A stretch of DNA of 64,000 nucleotides, from assembly GCA_948567375.1 (NCBI GenBank), contig OX419756.1, forward strand, positions 24,344,552-24,408,551. The letters are read 5' to 3'. Positions 44,796-57,229 of the stretch are shown here, one piece after another. The notes beneath the pieces were generated by a model. That model saw nothing but the letters and a program-made list of their open reading frames with translations, searched no databases and had not been told where the DNA came from. Positions within the stretch are counted from its first letter, which is position 1. Each line of letters opens with the position of its first letter. This DNA comes from Lunularia cruciata (Eukaryota > Streptophyta > Marchantiopsida > Lunulariales > Lunulariaceae). The position numbers and the translations under genes are program-made.

Positions 44796-47700
44796 ATGGG
44801 CCGGATGGCAGCCAGGAAGGAGGCAGTGCGGTTCGCAATTTTCATTGTATTCTGTTCTGTCACGAGTGTTTGTAGAGGACAATCATCCTGTCCTCTCGAT
44901 ATCGAGGCTACCTACGCTGGTCCAACAACAAGATACTATGACTGGAATGTGAGTTTATACCATCCCAGCTTAGAAGCAGTCATGTTCACCAATATAGTTT
45001 GAGATTTTCAGCGTATGTATTTTCAAATTGAATTGTGTATTCGTTTCCTACAAGCTTTGAACATGGTAATGTAAAGCGTACAGTGTACCTGTCGGATTCT
45101 TAGATGAGCAACCACTATATAGAGTACACTAGTTGCATCCTGGAAGTTGATCCCACGATCATTTTCTAGATTGCAGTGTTCAGTTCTTAGCCTCCTCCCA
45201 CGACCGATTCATTGTACAATTTGTTCCTTCACATTCACAAGATATGTTATACGTGTTAGACTCAGTGAATTGGAGTAAGCAGATAGCTCAGTATTTCCTG
45301 AGAAAATATTTGTCCCCGTAATATCCCGCGAATCCGCTTTCAACCGACAGCTTCAAGACCTTGAGATACTCGTCCAGTAGAAAGCGGAGGTGAACGTTTC
45401 AGGTTTCACAGCACAGTTTTACGTTTACTGTCGAGGGGGACTCACCATTCATTCTGTGGATTCTGATCAGGTCGCCTTGGCCCCCAAAAATGCAAGCTGT
45501 TTTAACCCCCAGGATAAGGTCGTCGTAAACGGGGAGTTTCCAGGACCAACTATCTGCGCCGTCACAGGGGACAGAATTATCGTCAATGTTACGAACAATG
45601 CCAACGCGGACCTTACGATTCACTGGTAATGAGTTCCACGATTTTATATACGATTTTCCTTACCTTCTGAGGATCTTCTGTACAGTATCTATAGCTTTAC
45701 TTTCATTAATACGGATGCACAAATATGAAGCAACGTACAAGAACTACATACGGACGCTTTGGATCAATATGTGCATGGAGTGGATTCATCATTACCTGGA
45801 AGACTTAACTGTTCTTACTTACAGGCATGGAGTTAAACAGAGACTCACGGGGTGGCAGGATGGAGCAGGATACATCACTCAATGTCCAATCAAGCAGGGG
45901 GACTATTTCGTATATAACTTCACCGTCAGCGATCAACAGGGGACGTTGTTTTGGCATGCTCATGTTCAGTGGCTTCGGGCAACGGTCCACGGAGCACTTG
46001 TTATCTTTCCATCCACCTTCACGTACCCGCATGAGAAGCCAGATGACCAGTTCAATGTGATTCTAGGTGAACATAGATTCTGTACTGTTTCCGCAACTTC
46101 AGGACAGTCTTGTGTGTTGTTTCTAGCGGGTGTACTTGAGGTAGCTCAGCCCCTTTTGAGCCAGGGACCCTTTCACTCAATGCGTCGTTGAGCTCCTTCT
46201 GATCTGCCGGCCAGTAAACAGTTGTTCTCCATCCTCGTGACTTCGTGTCGTGAGCGTTCGGTATCCAAATATTCAGTGAATGCTTCTCAATGGATTACCC
46301 AACCCCGCTACCACCTCCAGTTGCTTTCCCGCACCTCAGCACTCAAATCCGGTTTATGGGCTATACCACTCTCTGCTTTTGCAGAAGCCTTCAAATCAGC
46401 AGGTTTTACCCTGTGGGCAGGAAGTTAGTTCTGATGACCATCTCACTTACCGTTACTTTATCGCAACCCAGCTACCGATATCAAGTCTAAGATTGGGACT
46501 GCACTAGATTTTTGCTTGTTTCTCGTGCAGAAATTTGACTTTCCTTGTTATTTCATTCAATTCAAAGCTAGCTCAATCCTGCGTCTGTGCAAATTCAGCA
46601 CGCTACGTACAGCTTTGTGTTTGAAGCATATGTTGGGTCTATCTGACCAACCTTTACAACACCTTCGTCGTTGGTGATGTCATTTAATCCTAGCTTGCAA
46701 ACTAATTGCAAGTAGACGAAAAGTTTCCATTGCAGATCGTATTGTCTAGATACATACTTCTAAGTTCTTGAAGCGCTTGAGCAATCCGTGTATCATATTC
46801 AAGGTTTTCGTGCTAACATACTTGTGTAATGAATCTTAACAGGAGAGTGGTGGAATAAAGATGCCAATGATGTTGAGAGGGAAGGACTAGAAACTTCTCC
46901 TTACAGCTTCGCACTTGCGGACGCGCTCCTCATCAATGGCCGCCCAGGATCACTCTACAATTGCAACGATCTTGAAGGTATGTATTTACATCATTTTTAA
47001 ATCAAGCTTACCGATCAAGCGCTGAGCACTAATCAAGTGCTCACTTACAGTGCCGGCAGCACCGCAGATATTTACCACAGACACAACCGTTGAGTAGTAG
47101 TTCTGAGTCTTGAGTTATTTGGATTTATTTTCGGTTTGATTTTACCGGCCAGGTGATTGTAAGAAGCTTGATAGGAGTGCTGCCCAAAATTAAGAACTCA
47201 AATTACTGCAATAAGTTATAACTGGCACTTAGATCAACTCTTTAGATCCAGTGATCAGCACAATATATCTTACACAGTACCGCCAATACAAGAAGAATTC
47301 AGCTTTATGCTTTTTCCAAAGAATCATAACCAACGTGAGCATTTCATCAGGTCCTTGTCCCCGTTTTCAGTATTCTATGTGTTATATTGCTTTCAGTTGG
47401 TGAAGGAATAGTTGATGGTAGCATGTCCTTCCCAAGGAACATTGCACATCTTCTTTGGAGGTCTCTGGCAGTAGTCAAACATAGGACTAAATGGCAATTA
47501 TACTGGTCATTTATACAGGAATTTCCACTTTGAAGGTATCGGCAAACAAAACGTACCTTCTTCGAATCATCAATGCTGGACTCAACAGCGAGGAGTTCTT
47601 TGGAATTGCAAATCACACGCAAACGATAGTGGAGGTCGATGGTGAGTATGTCAAGCCAGTGCATTTCGACACGGTGTTCCTTTCTCCGGGACAAACCATA

Positions 47701-48732
47701 AACGTGTTGATATATGCGAATCAGACACCAGGGACCTACTACATGGAAGCCGCTGCTTACACCTCCCTCATTGTTAATGCTACTCTTTTCAACGAATTGG
47801 GACCGGGTGCATTGGAAAGCGTCCTCAATGACTTTCCAAACATATCCTCCACTGCACTCCTTCAGTATGACTCTGTTCCCACTCTTCTTCCTCCTAACAC
47901 ATCCCTGCCAGGACTTCCGGCAGCGAACGACACAGCTTTTGTCACCAGCTTCTCGAACAGCTTGAAGGTTCTTAATACCAGTCTATTCCCTACGAAAGTT
48001 GACCGCCATCTTCTCTTCACGGTTGATCTCGTCCCGGCGCTATCAGGACCATCAGGACCAACTGGACCAACTACTGGGGTAGTGAGCGATATCAGGTTTG
48101 ACCTGCCGAACATTGACCTTCTGCAGGCATACTACAACAAAACAGAAGGAATTTATTCCACAGACTTCCCTGACTTCCCTGAGAACCCGTACAATTATAC
48201 AGAACCAATAAGCGGTCCACCTCGCAACTTCACAAACGGTACAAGAGTTTCTGTGATTGAGTATGGAGCAGTGGTGGAACTCGTCCTTCAAGGAACTTTT
48301 GCGCAGGCGTACGAGAACCACCCGTTCCATCTGCATGGATACAATTTCTATGTCATGGGCAGTGGCATGGGCAATTATGAAAATGATACGAGCCCATCAA
48401 CCTTCAACAACGTTGATCCTCCCTCTCGCTTCACAGTCGAGGTTCCAGCCGGAGGATGGGTCGCGATTCGGTTCAAAGCTGATAATCCTGGTAAGCACAT
48501 CTCAACGTAAGGTTATTGATTGCTACATTTAGAATGGGAAGTATGCATAGACTTCGGATCTCATTGTCCATCTTCTGGCTTTGTTTCAGGCATGTGGTTC
48601 ATGCACTGTCACCTGGAGAAACATACAACCTGGGGAATGCAGATGGCGTTCCTAGTAAAAGATGGAGCGCAGGACAATGAGAAGCTTGTTCCACCTCCTG
48701 ACCGACTAACTGCTTGTCCAGCTTCGAACTAA
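44796..48732 (+). CDS. Plant-type laccase (multicopper oxidase), six exons
   Basis: Exons 44796-44948, 45471-45625, 45825-46066, 46843-46977, 47519-48490 and 48590-48732 give 599 codons; all five introns are GT-AG and phases agree. Laccases are secreted copper enzymes that oxidise phenols with oxygen, for example in cell-wall polymerisation. Residues 1-28 look like a signal peptide (hydrophobic VRFAIFIVFCSV). The four copper sites are intact: HWHG 102-105, WHAH 146-149, HPFHLHG 496-502 and HCHLEKH 558-564. Met569, five residues after the last His, is the likely type-1 copper axial ligand; many plant laccases have Leu there. Many N-X-S/T sites suggest heavy glycosylation. The second ATG (codon 4) is an alternative start. 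No lesion seen, so it is probably functional. Confidence 0.93.
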
Positions 48733-48768
48733 GCTTTGCAAAGATGATGGAAATCCTATCGGTGACCA

Positions 48769-48774
48769 AATAAA
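48769..48774 (+). terminator. Candidate polyadenylation signal of the laccase gene
   Basis: AATAAA 37 bases after the stop codon. Confidence 0.5.
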
Positions 48775-50686
48775 TCCTTCGAATGGAACTATTGTAGCCA
48801 CTCATCCGTAGCAGAAGTTACTGAGAATTGTAATTTACATCGAGATAGGTTAGGTCTCGATTATGCTGTCCCTAAATTACGATGCAGCAAGTAAATCTAT
48901 TGTGTGTACTAAAGGCAGCCTATCATATAAGGTCCCGAGAAGTTCTTGAAGTTGAAGCTATGCCTCTTTCTAGAGGTAACCCTGGAAAGAGCTATTCATT
49001 TCCAAATGTGACACCTCAAATCAAATCGAATCTAATCAACGCGTTTGTTTCAAAAAGTCATTTCGACTTAGAAGATAGGTGATTATTTGTTGAAGCCGAT
49101 ACGTGCTCCTTCCACCAGATTATACTGCATTTGGGAAACAGAACTGCTGAGATTTAAGAATGAATACTGCAATTGTGACAACCAGAAGTTCTTGTAGTGT
49201 AATGCGGGTCTCCTCCTGGACGCAATAACTTAGTTAGGTTTGATGCTAGGATTCTGTTGAAGTCAACCAAATCTACAGGTTCATGGGTGACGGCCTTGTC
49301 TCTAGAACCGTTGTTTAAGACCGAACCATCCGAGATGTCCAGTCTAGAAAGCTCAGACATCTTCCCGACAGTGTGCATGAAGTAGATACTGGGAATCTTG
49401 AACTATTAAATGGAATAAAATGCGGCTCTTGCATAGCCCCGGACGGTCATGCTAGAAAATTTTCAGTGGATACACGAGACTAGCTAGAAAAGCAAGTTCC
49501 AAACAGGAGACAGACCGCAAAACCATTTTCCGTTGCTTTCAATTCCGCCGCTTCAATCCCTCCACCTCCAAACGTAAGCATAAGCATGATCGTCAATCGT
49601 TACTATTAGCCAAGCGAACAGAATTGCGGTGAACAACGAAATAGCATTGGATATATTGGTCTGGCAAGAATAGCAAGTTCCAAACAGAAAATGCTCCGCG
49701 AAACCATTTACTGCTGATTTATACTCTTCGTATCCACATATAACCAATAAACATGCTCAGCAACGATGAAAGTCGGCGAACAGATGTGCAATTAGTTGAC
49801 AAAGATATAGCTAGACATTTCATGTGAATCACAATAACAATTTGTATTGTTCCCATTCCCCATTTATCCAAACTTTGCTTTTCTTTCTTTTTTATCAAAT
49901 CATGTTTAAGGTCTAGAGAAAGACCAGCGAGAGCAGTAATTATTAGAGAAATTGCTCTTAAAAGAGGTCGTATGACGTAAGTTGAGATGAGTAACACTTG
50001 AAGATATATAGACTAATCTCAAGTGCTTGGAAGAAAAAAAAAACTTGGAGGAATGTAGGATAATCCCCGAGTGCTTGAAGGAGGATAACCACTTGGAGTG
50101 CTTACATGCTGAGCACTTACAAGCTCAAATGCCCCACTAGCACTCATATTCAAACACCAATGTAATTTGATTGGGCCTCCAACTCAATATATGATTGATG
50201 CCATGGGCCATTACAGAAAAGATAATAGTAGCACTTGGCGGGCAACCTTGACTCATGGAGAATCTTTTGCATGTGTGGATAGTGAATGGCCACCTACTCC
50301 TGAACCACAGAAGGGCTAACTAATGAACAGGGATTTGGACTATAAAGTGAAGAGTTAGGCCAGCAGTTGCACTTCTTGAAGGGTCATGTGCCTGCACAGT
50401 TGATTGAGCACAATTTGCACTTCACCAAGAGCAAAGAGAGTCCACTGAGTTTCAATTGAGGTAGCACTCAGAGTGATGCAAAGAAAGTCATAGCTTTTGC
50501 TTTCTTTTACCTACCATCAAGAACCATGGTGACTACGCTTAGAACATATAGAAAGATTCCAAAAGCAATCCTTCCGTCTCCTATGGTAAACAAATGGGCA
50601 ATTTACTAGCGAATTTAGCTTGCTAAATTGACAAGCCTTACAAATCCGTATAGGCAAATGGTTTAGAAAATGTTAGAACCCCATGC
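48775..50686. other. Low-copy flank 3' of the laccase gene
   Basis: No gene recognised. 49493-49640 and 49670-49800 look like two diverged tandem copies (both begin agcaagttccaaaca, share cgcaaaaccattt/cgcgaaaccattt, and end near atagc). A minus-strand open stretch at 49154-49378 has no recognised domain. From about 50000 the DNA becomes AT-rich and repeat-like. Confidence 0.45.
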
Positions 50687-50850
50687 CTAGATTTGAAGTA
50701 AGAAACTTATTCAATCTTTAAAGGTTCAAGTGATCTACTCCTTTATACAACATCAAAATATTTAAAATGACTAGATTTGAAGTAAGAAACATATTCAATC
50801 TTTAAGGTTCAAGTGATCTACTCCTTTATACAACATCAAAATATTTAAAA
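50687..50850. repeat. 84-bp tandem duplication
   Basis: 50687-50770 and 50771-50850 repeat ctagatttgaagtaagaaac...catcaaaatatttaaaa with only a few differences, so the duplication is recent. Confidence 0.85.
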
Positions 50851-53573
50851 GGGTAAGCAAGCCATGAATAAACATGGCATTCTGATTTGTAGCATTTAGT
50901 CCAAACCAATATCGTACCTTTGCATCCAAATTGGATCTTTGGAATATAAATCATTCTCCATATATTTTTTTAGAGAGTGCAATTGATAGAGTATCAACTT
51001 ACTTCTTGTAACAAGTCTCTTGTTATGAGTCTTTCATTTGCAAAAGTTGTGGAACTTCTCTACCATAGATGTGCTTTGTGACTAGCTTGTTAAATTGAGG
51101 ATAAAAATCTCTAATAGCTATAGAAATCTCAAAATGTTTGTGCAACTTTTTTTGATCTTGAATGGTATGTACTAAGTAGATCATCATTCATCAAAAGCCT
51201 TCGTTGACATCTGAAAAAAATTTGGCAATGCATCCGAACCTCTTTGTAGGGGGAGTATAAACCCTTTGTATGTAACCAAGCAATGATGGTGAAACACCCA
51301 AATAAAGGTAGTGTTGCTTGATTAACATATTTCTTTCAAGCAGGTGCATTGGGATCTGAAACAAGTACAAGCCAAACAAACTTCAACCCTTGTGACAAGA
51401 TTACATAATTCTTTGCCTTTTCAAGAAGGTAATAACTATACTGAAAAGTTTTTCTTTTGCAACGACGTGCCCACTATTCCATCAACGGATAACTACTTTG
51501 CCTGAACAAGACAAGTTAAGATATTGGTATACAAGACTTGCCAACGCTAGCTGCTAGAAATATTAGCTTGTGATAATCTATCAACAGTAACTAACTGAGG
51601 TGAAACAAAGAGAAAAGTAAAGGAATGCTTATGAACTTGAATTCCACTCTCCCGATCTCCTCTGCTCATCTAGAGTAAGCTAATGTGGACTAAAAATCTT
51701 ACAAGTTAAGTCTCGGCTCAAGCTCTAGGTGACTAAGCCAATAATCAACTGATGAACTGGAACATATATGAATGCAAGAAGAAAAAAGAATTCACTTCTA
51801 CTACCTTACTTTACCTCCTACTACTTTACTTCTCAAGGGAGTGATGACACAAGGGAAAGGCTTGGACCCGAGAAAGAGAGGTAAGAAGGATTGGATAAAT
51901 TTTGCAATTTTTTAGCATACCCTATCATAGAGGACACGTGTGAATAGATTATTCTCCTTCTTTTTCACTTTCTGTTCTATTAGTACACACATTCTAAACT
52001 ATGGGGAATTTACTATAAAAAAAGAGAATATTTAGTCTTTTAGAGTTTGGAGGGATTATTCAGTACCAGAGCGATGGGTTTTGAATTTTTACTTCTGTGT
52101 GCCTGATTTCCATATTTTAGTTCTACTTGGGGTGATGCAAAGAGCTCTGGAGATATGAAATAATAGTTATTAGGATTTCTATTTTTTAGCATTTTTACAT
52201 TTACTCATGAGTGTGGGATGTGAATGGGTTGTTGTTCTACACAAAAGAAGAGACATGGAGTATCATATTGTACTATCATTATACTTATGCTAGCTATTGG
52301 CTCTACTTTCCCATATAGGGCAGCTTGGATTAGCCTAGGACACACCATGCTTGGTGTGTCATGTAATATTGAGAAATTATAGAATAGTGTCAGTGGGTTA
52401 ACTCAGTCCTGAAGTGGAGGGTATGGGACACTGCGGGAATGAGAAAATGATGGGATGGTCCTTGCATGGCCGGCCTGTCACTTGGGTTGGGGAGGAATTA
52501 CAGGCAGGATTCCCACCGTGATCTGAGTTCCACTAAGGAACATGGTTCACCCTTGAACACTTAACCCTTGAAATGACTTGCAGGTCTGTCAACCCTATGA
52601 GCACTTTGGCCTCCATGGTACATGCACCCTTAAATCAGCCCAGGCAATGCTATGGGCTGTGCTTTGCTGCAGCACACTCTACAAGGTGGACAATGGTGTA
52701 ACAAGCAAAGCAAGGAGCACTATGGACTTACACATTCACAACTTAGAAATAGACTTACAAACAATCCAAAAATTGGGGTAAAATGTTTTTTCTTTTATAA
52801 TGATAATTGCTGGATTGGTCAAATATGAATTGTCAATTGCAAGCACATAGGCTAACTCTTACAACCAAGATTGGAAGTAGCTCAATTTGTGGACCCAATG
52901 ATTATGTTGAGTAGCTGAATTTGCTTTCAAGAATTGACTCTCTACATAGGGTCTGTCAAAATGAATGAACTAGTGATCATAGAACCATAAGCATGAGAGC
53001 TACTCAAAGAACTAGGACCCTCAGCTAATGGACCAAGAAACTAGATAACAACCAATTGACAATTGTTCTTTGTTCTTTGGTGGAGGGTCCCTTTGTCAAA
53101 TAACAATCAAATAACCTTTATTGAGGGGCATGAGTCCATTTATATACAAGCACCTATTCCTAAAAATATTTTTTTATCCCCTAACAATACTCTACCTAGG
53201 GCTGCTGCCTACTTCATGCACCACCACAATAAATGTCCAATGACTCCTGCCCCTAGATTTTCTTTACTAAATATACATTCCCTAACAAAGTCACAATGCC
53301 GCCTTATCTTTAATTACTATTTTTCTGTTTGATTACTATACATCCCCATAGGAGATTAATTATGGTAGTGCACCTTGCATCCCCTTATGCAGATTTTTCC
53401 CTTTTTCCCTTTTCTTCATAATTAGTTAAGGAGTCTGATTAGAATCGTGTTAATAGATAAGATTTATGGCTTGTTCTCCAATTGCTAGAAGAAGACTACA
53501 AATTTCTCTGCAATTTCTCTATAAGAGAATAAGACTACCAGATTCACCTTGCACTCTCCAAGAGTGTAGAAAT
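50851..53573. other. AT-rich stretch without recognised features
   Basis: Short open frames only (for example 51191-51379 minus, 52578-52781 plus, 53063-53332 plus), none with a recognised motif. No LTR partner found in the window. Confidence 0.5.
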
Positions 53574-54008
53574 GGACACATTATTGTTATGTTGAGTATT
53601 TCAACTCAAATAGCTTATAGTTCTTGCTATGGATATTTGATTTCTCAATGACATTAGATATCAAGGAGAAGAAGAATTAAAATTTTATTGACTTGCAAGG
53701 CAATGTGTTTGCCTGGACACATTATTATTATGTGGAGCATCTCAACTCAAATAGTTTATAGTTCTTGCTATGGATATGGGATTTTACTTATCTCTTGATG
53801 ATATTGGATATCAATGAGAAGAAGAATTAAAATTTTATTAACTTGCAAGGCAATGTGTTTTCATGGACACATTATTATTATGTGGAGCATCTCAACTCAA
53901 ATAGCTTATAGTTCTTGCTATGGATATCATATTTCTCAATGATATAAGATATCAAGGAGAAGAAGAATTAAAATTTTATTAACTTGCGGTGCAATGTGTT
54001 TGCTAGGA
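53574..54008. repeat. Three tandem units of 141-150 bp
   Basis: Units begin at 53574, 53715 and 53865 with ggacacattatt, share tttatagttcttgctatggatat and gaagaagaattaaaatttta, and end at gcaatgtgttt. Differences are mainly substitutions and a short insertion in unit 2. Confidence 0.85.
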
Positions 54009-54295
54009 CTAAGGAGCATTGGCAGAAGGTTCTTGGGTCTTGTTCAATGCTTGGAGCAATGTACGTTGTCGTCAGGAAGATAGCCCACGTGTACCCTTGA
54101 GGCTTTTGGTGTGATAAATTTTCTTTTCTCTTTTAGTTGTTCTAAGGAACATGGATTTATGATAATATGTCTTGGGTGTGGGTTTTGCTACCTTGCCGTG
54201 GGAGATATTTCCTATATTATTGTGAAGCCGGAAAAAGTTATGGTGTTATTAGCTCAAGGAGTCTTTTAATATGGCTGGAGCCAAGACATAATTGT
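54009..54295. other. Unassigned stretch before the purine-rich array
   Basis: No gene or repeat partner recognised. Confidence 0.4.
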
Positions 54296-55735
54296 GGGGG
54301 GGGGGCTTTCGGAAAATGACAGGGGAGGTTTTCAGGAGAAGAGTGGACACGAGTTCTTGACAAGGAGAATCGAAAGTGATGAAGGCTGACAGTTTTCGGG
54401 AAATGCCAGAGGATTTTTGATAGAGAAGTTTGCAAAGATTTTCGAGAGGGAAGTGGCAGGAATTTTTGAGAAGAAAGGACAGTAGGGTTTTCAGAAAGTG
54501 CCAGAGGATTTTAGAGAGGGAAGTTGACAAGGTTGGGCAGGAAGTCTTCGGAAAATGACAGGGGAGGTTTTCAGGAGAAGAGAAGACCAAAGTTCTTGAC
54601 AAGAAGAATCGAAAGTGATGAAGGCTGACAGTTTTCGGGAAATGAGGAGAGGAGTTTCAAGAGAGAAAGTTGCAAGAATTTTTGAGAGAAGACAGAAGGG
54701 TTTTTGGAAAGTGATGGGAATTTTAGAGAGAGGAAGGGCTGACTGTTTTGGGAAATGAGGAGAGGAGTTTCAAGAGAGAAAGTTGCAGGAATTTTAGAGA
54801 GAAGACAATAGGGTTTTTGAAAAGTGATGGAGGATTTTAGAGAGAGGAAGGGATGACAGTTTTGAGAAATGAGGAAAGGAGTTTCAAGAGAGAAAGTTGC
54901 AGGAATTTTTGAGAGAAGACGGTATGGTTTTGGAAAGTGATGGAGGATTTTTGAGAGAGGAAGGGCTGACAGTTTCCGGAAATGAGGAGAGGAGTTTCAA
55001 GAGAGAAAGTTGCAAGAATTTTCGAGAGAAGACAATAGGGTTTTTGGAAAGTGATGGAGGATTTTTGAGAGATGAAGGGCTGACAGTTTCAGGAATTGCC
55101 AGAGGATTTTGAGAGAAAAGCTGGCAGAGGATTTCAAGAGAGAAGTTGCAGGAATTCTTGAGAAGAAAAGACAGTAGAGTTTTCGGGAAAGTGCCAAAGG
55201 AATTCTTGAGAAGAGAAGACAGAGGGTTTCGGAAAGTGATGGAGGATTTTCGAGAGATGAAGGGCTGACAGTTTCAGGAATTGCCAGAGGATTTTGAGAG
55301 AGAAGTTGGCAAGGTTGGGCAAGAGTTGAGTTCTTCACAGTGAGAAGGGCTCACAGTTTCGGGAAATGACAGGGAAATTTTCAAGAGAAGAGTTGGCAGG
55401 AGTTGAGTTCTTCATATTGAGAATTATTGAAAATGAGAAGGGCTGCAGTTTGGGAAATGCCAGAGGATTTCGAGAGGGAAGTTGGCAAGGTTGGGCAGGA
55501 GTTGAGTTCTTCACAGTGAAAAGGACTGACAGTTTTTGGGAAATGCCAGAGGATTTTCAAGAGAGAAGTTTGCGGGAACTTTTGAGAGTGACAGAGGGTT
55601 TTTGGGAAAGGACTATAGAGAGCTTTCGAGAAAATACCAGATGAGCTTTGCGAGGAGTGGTTGCAAGATTTTGAGAAGGGGAGGCTGAACAGGGGTTTTC
55701 AGTGGATCTTTGTGAGGGTTTTCAGAGGAGAAAGC
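54296..55735 (+). repeat. Strand-asymmetric purine-rich tandem array
   Basis: Starts with a run of ten G (54296-54305). The plus strand is mostly A/G, with units built of gagaggagtttcaagagagaaagttgcagga, attttgagagaagac and ggaaagtgatggaggattttt. The landmark agggctgac/agggatgac recurs near 54735, 54849, 54962 and 55076 (about 114 bp apart) and again near 55261; units outside the central four are rearranged. Open frames on either strand here follow from the biased composition and are not genes. Confidence 0.8.
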
Positions 55736-57229
55736 ATTGATGGGAGTGCTGCTGGGAGGTGAAGGAAGAAGTCCGGAGGGTGAGTTGTCTTTACTGTTAT
55801 CGGATAGAGTGCGTGTGAAGGCACCGGCTGAAATGATTTTCTGTCATAATTTAGTACAGACATTGTATGAACTGGAGTTGGTTGGCTTTTCCAAAATTGT
55901 GAACCTTGCAGCTGAAATTTTATGAATGACAAATCCTGAGAAAATGGTGTGTTTGATCTGTGACTAGCATCAAGGAAATTCCATTTTAGGAGCTCTCAGT
56001 CCGTCTATATGAATGGTTTGATTCAATAGTCTAGGTGCCGGGTTGAGCCGAATAGAATACTATTTGTTGTTTGTGAAATTCCCAACCATTCCTAGGGACC
56101 GTCGAGTCCAAAACCGTAGCAAAACCTGCATGAACTAGCCAGTTCTGTGAAGGCCAAAGACAAACACAAACCCTCAAAAATCCCAACATCAGGAAACAAA
56201 GGAAAACCCAAAATATTACAGAGCTGAGATTTCCAACACACCAGGAATAGGAAGAGAATGACAGTCTACGAGAAACTCTAAATCAACTACAATAACGGCA
56301 AACTAAGCACAAGCAGCCAGGTGCTCGGTGCACTCTCGAGGCCAAACAATTTCCCCGACAACGTCAACCAAGAGTAGCCTTGAGCAATGGAAGAAATGGT
56401 GAGGAAATTTGAGACCTTGTTCAAATCAAAGAAGACAGGGAATGATTGGAAGGTGAATGGATACAAAGATCCCATCACATGCACCAAGGTGATGTCATTG
56501 TAGCAAGCTAGTTTCTACATGCTATAATAAAATGGTAAGGACAAGTTAATCCCACAAGGATACAAGTTAAAAATGGCTAAAAGTGAAGAGAAAGTGTAAC
56601 AAGTTGCAGTTTGTTTATTGTTTGTTGTTTAACCTCTTGGGCAAAAACCACTCCCCATATGAGGGTTGAGGAACCCAATGTGGTACTATATAGAAACCCA
56701 AAAATATCCACAAAACTACATGTAACCAAAGTTACCCTAATGGTGATGGTGCACTTTTTCTTAAAGCTTCCAACCTCCATAGCATGTTCTACTCTTCCCC
56801 AAAGGCATGCCACCAGAGGAACTTGGATGGCTAAGCAAGTTCCTTGCCAAACCTAATTATACCACCACCAATGACGGTCTTAATTTCTATCTTATTCTAC
56901 TCTTAACTGCTTAATGAGACTTTGTCAAGGGCCAGGGAAGAAGTTAGTTTTTCTAAGTATGCATTGCATGTAATAAATATTCTTCCTAGTTTATTGCACC
57001 AAAGGGTTCATCCAAAACTCAGCCAAATGCTATTCATTCTAAAAAATTTTACTGAGCCAAAGCCTTTGGTCTAGTTCCTAAATTATAAATGTACAAAGAA
57101 TATCCACATCTAAGAGGATGTGTTGGGAGTTCTTGCAAGAATAAACTAAGTCCTATGTACAATTGCTAGAAAAAATCAAAGAATGTTCACAAATCTAACA
57201 CTATCTTGGGCCCTGCACTATATTGAGGC
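55736..57229. other. Unassigned, low-complexity to AT-rich stretch
   Basis: No domain recognised. Short frames at 55737-55925 and 56577-56856 occur on both strands. The stretch has no LTR partner in the window. Confidence 0.45.

Noticed and set aside
49154-49378. 74-codon minus-strand frame 3' of the laccase gene
   Set aside because: No motif, no partner exons, and length within chance expectation.
53574-54008. Spaced repeats resembling a CRISPR array
   Set aside because: The units are contiguous tandem copies of about 145 bp without distinct spacers, in a plant nuclear context.
54296-54305. G-quadruplex
   Set aside because: A single run of ten G without three further G runs nearby does not support a specific call.
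54249-55644. Open frames on both strands in the purine-rich array
   Set aside because: They follow from the repeat composition; units shift frame and no domain is seen.
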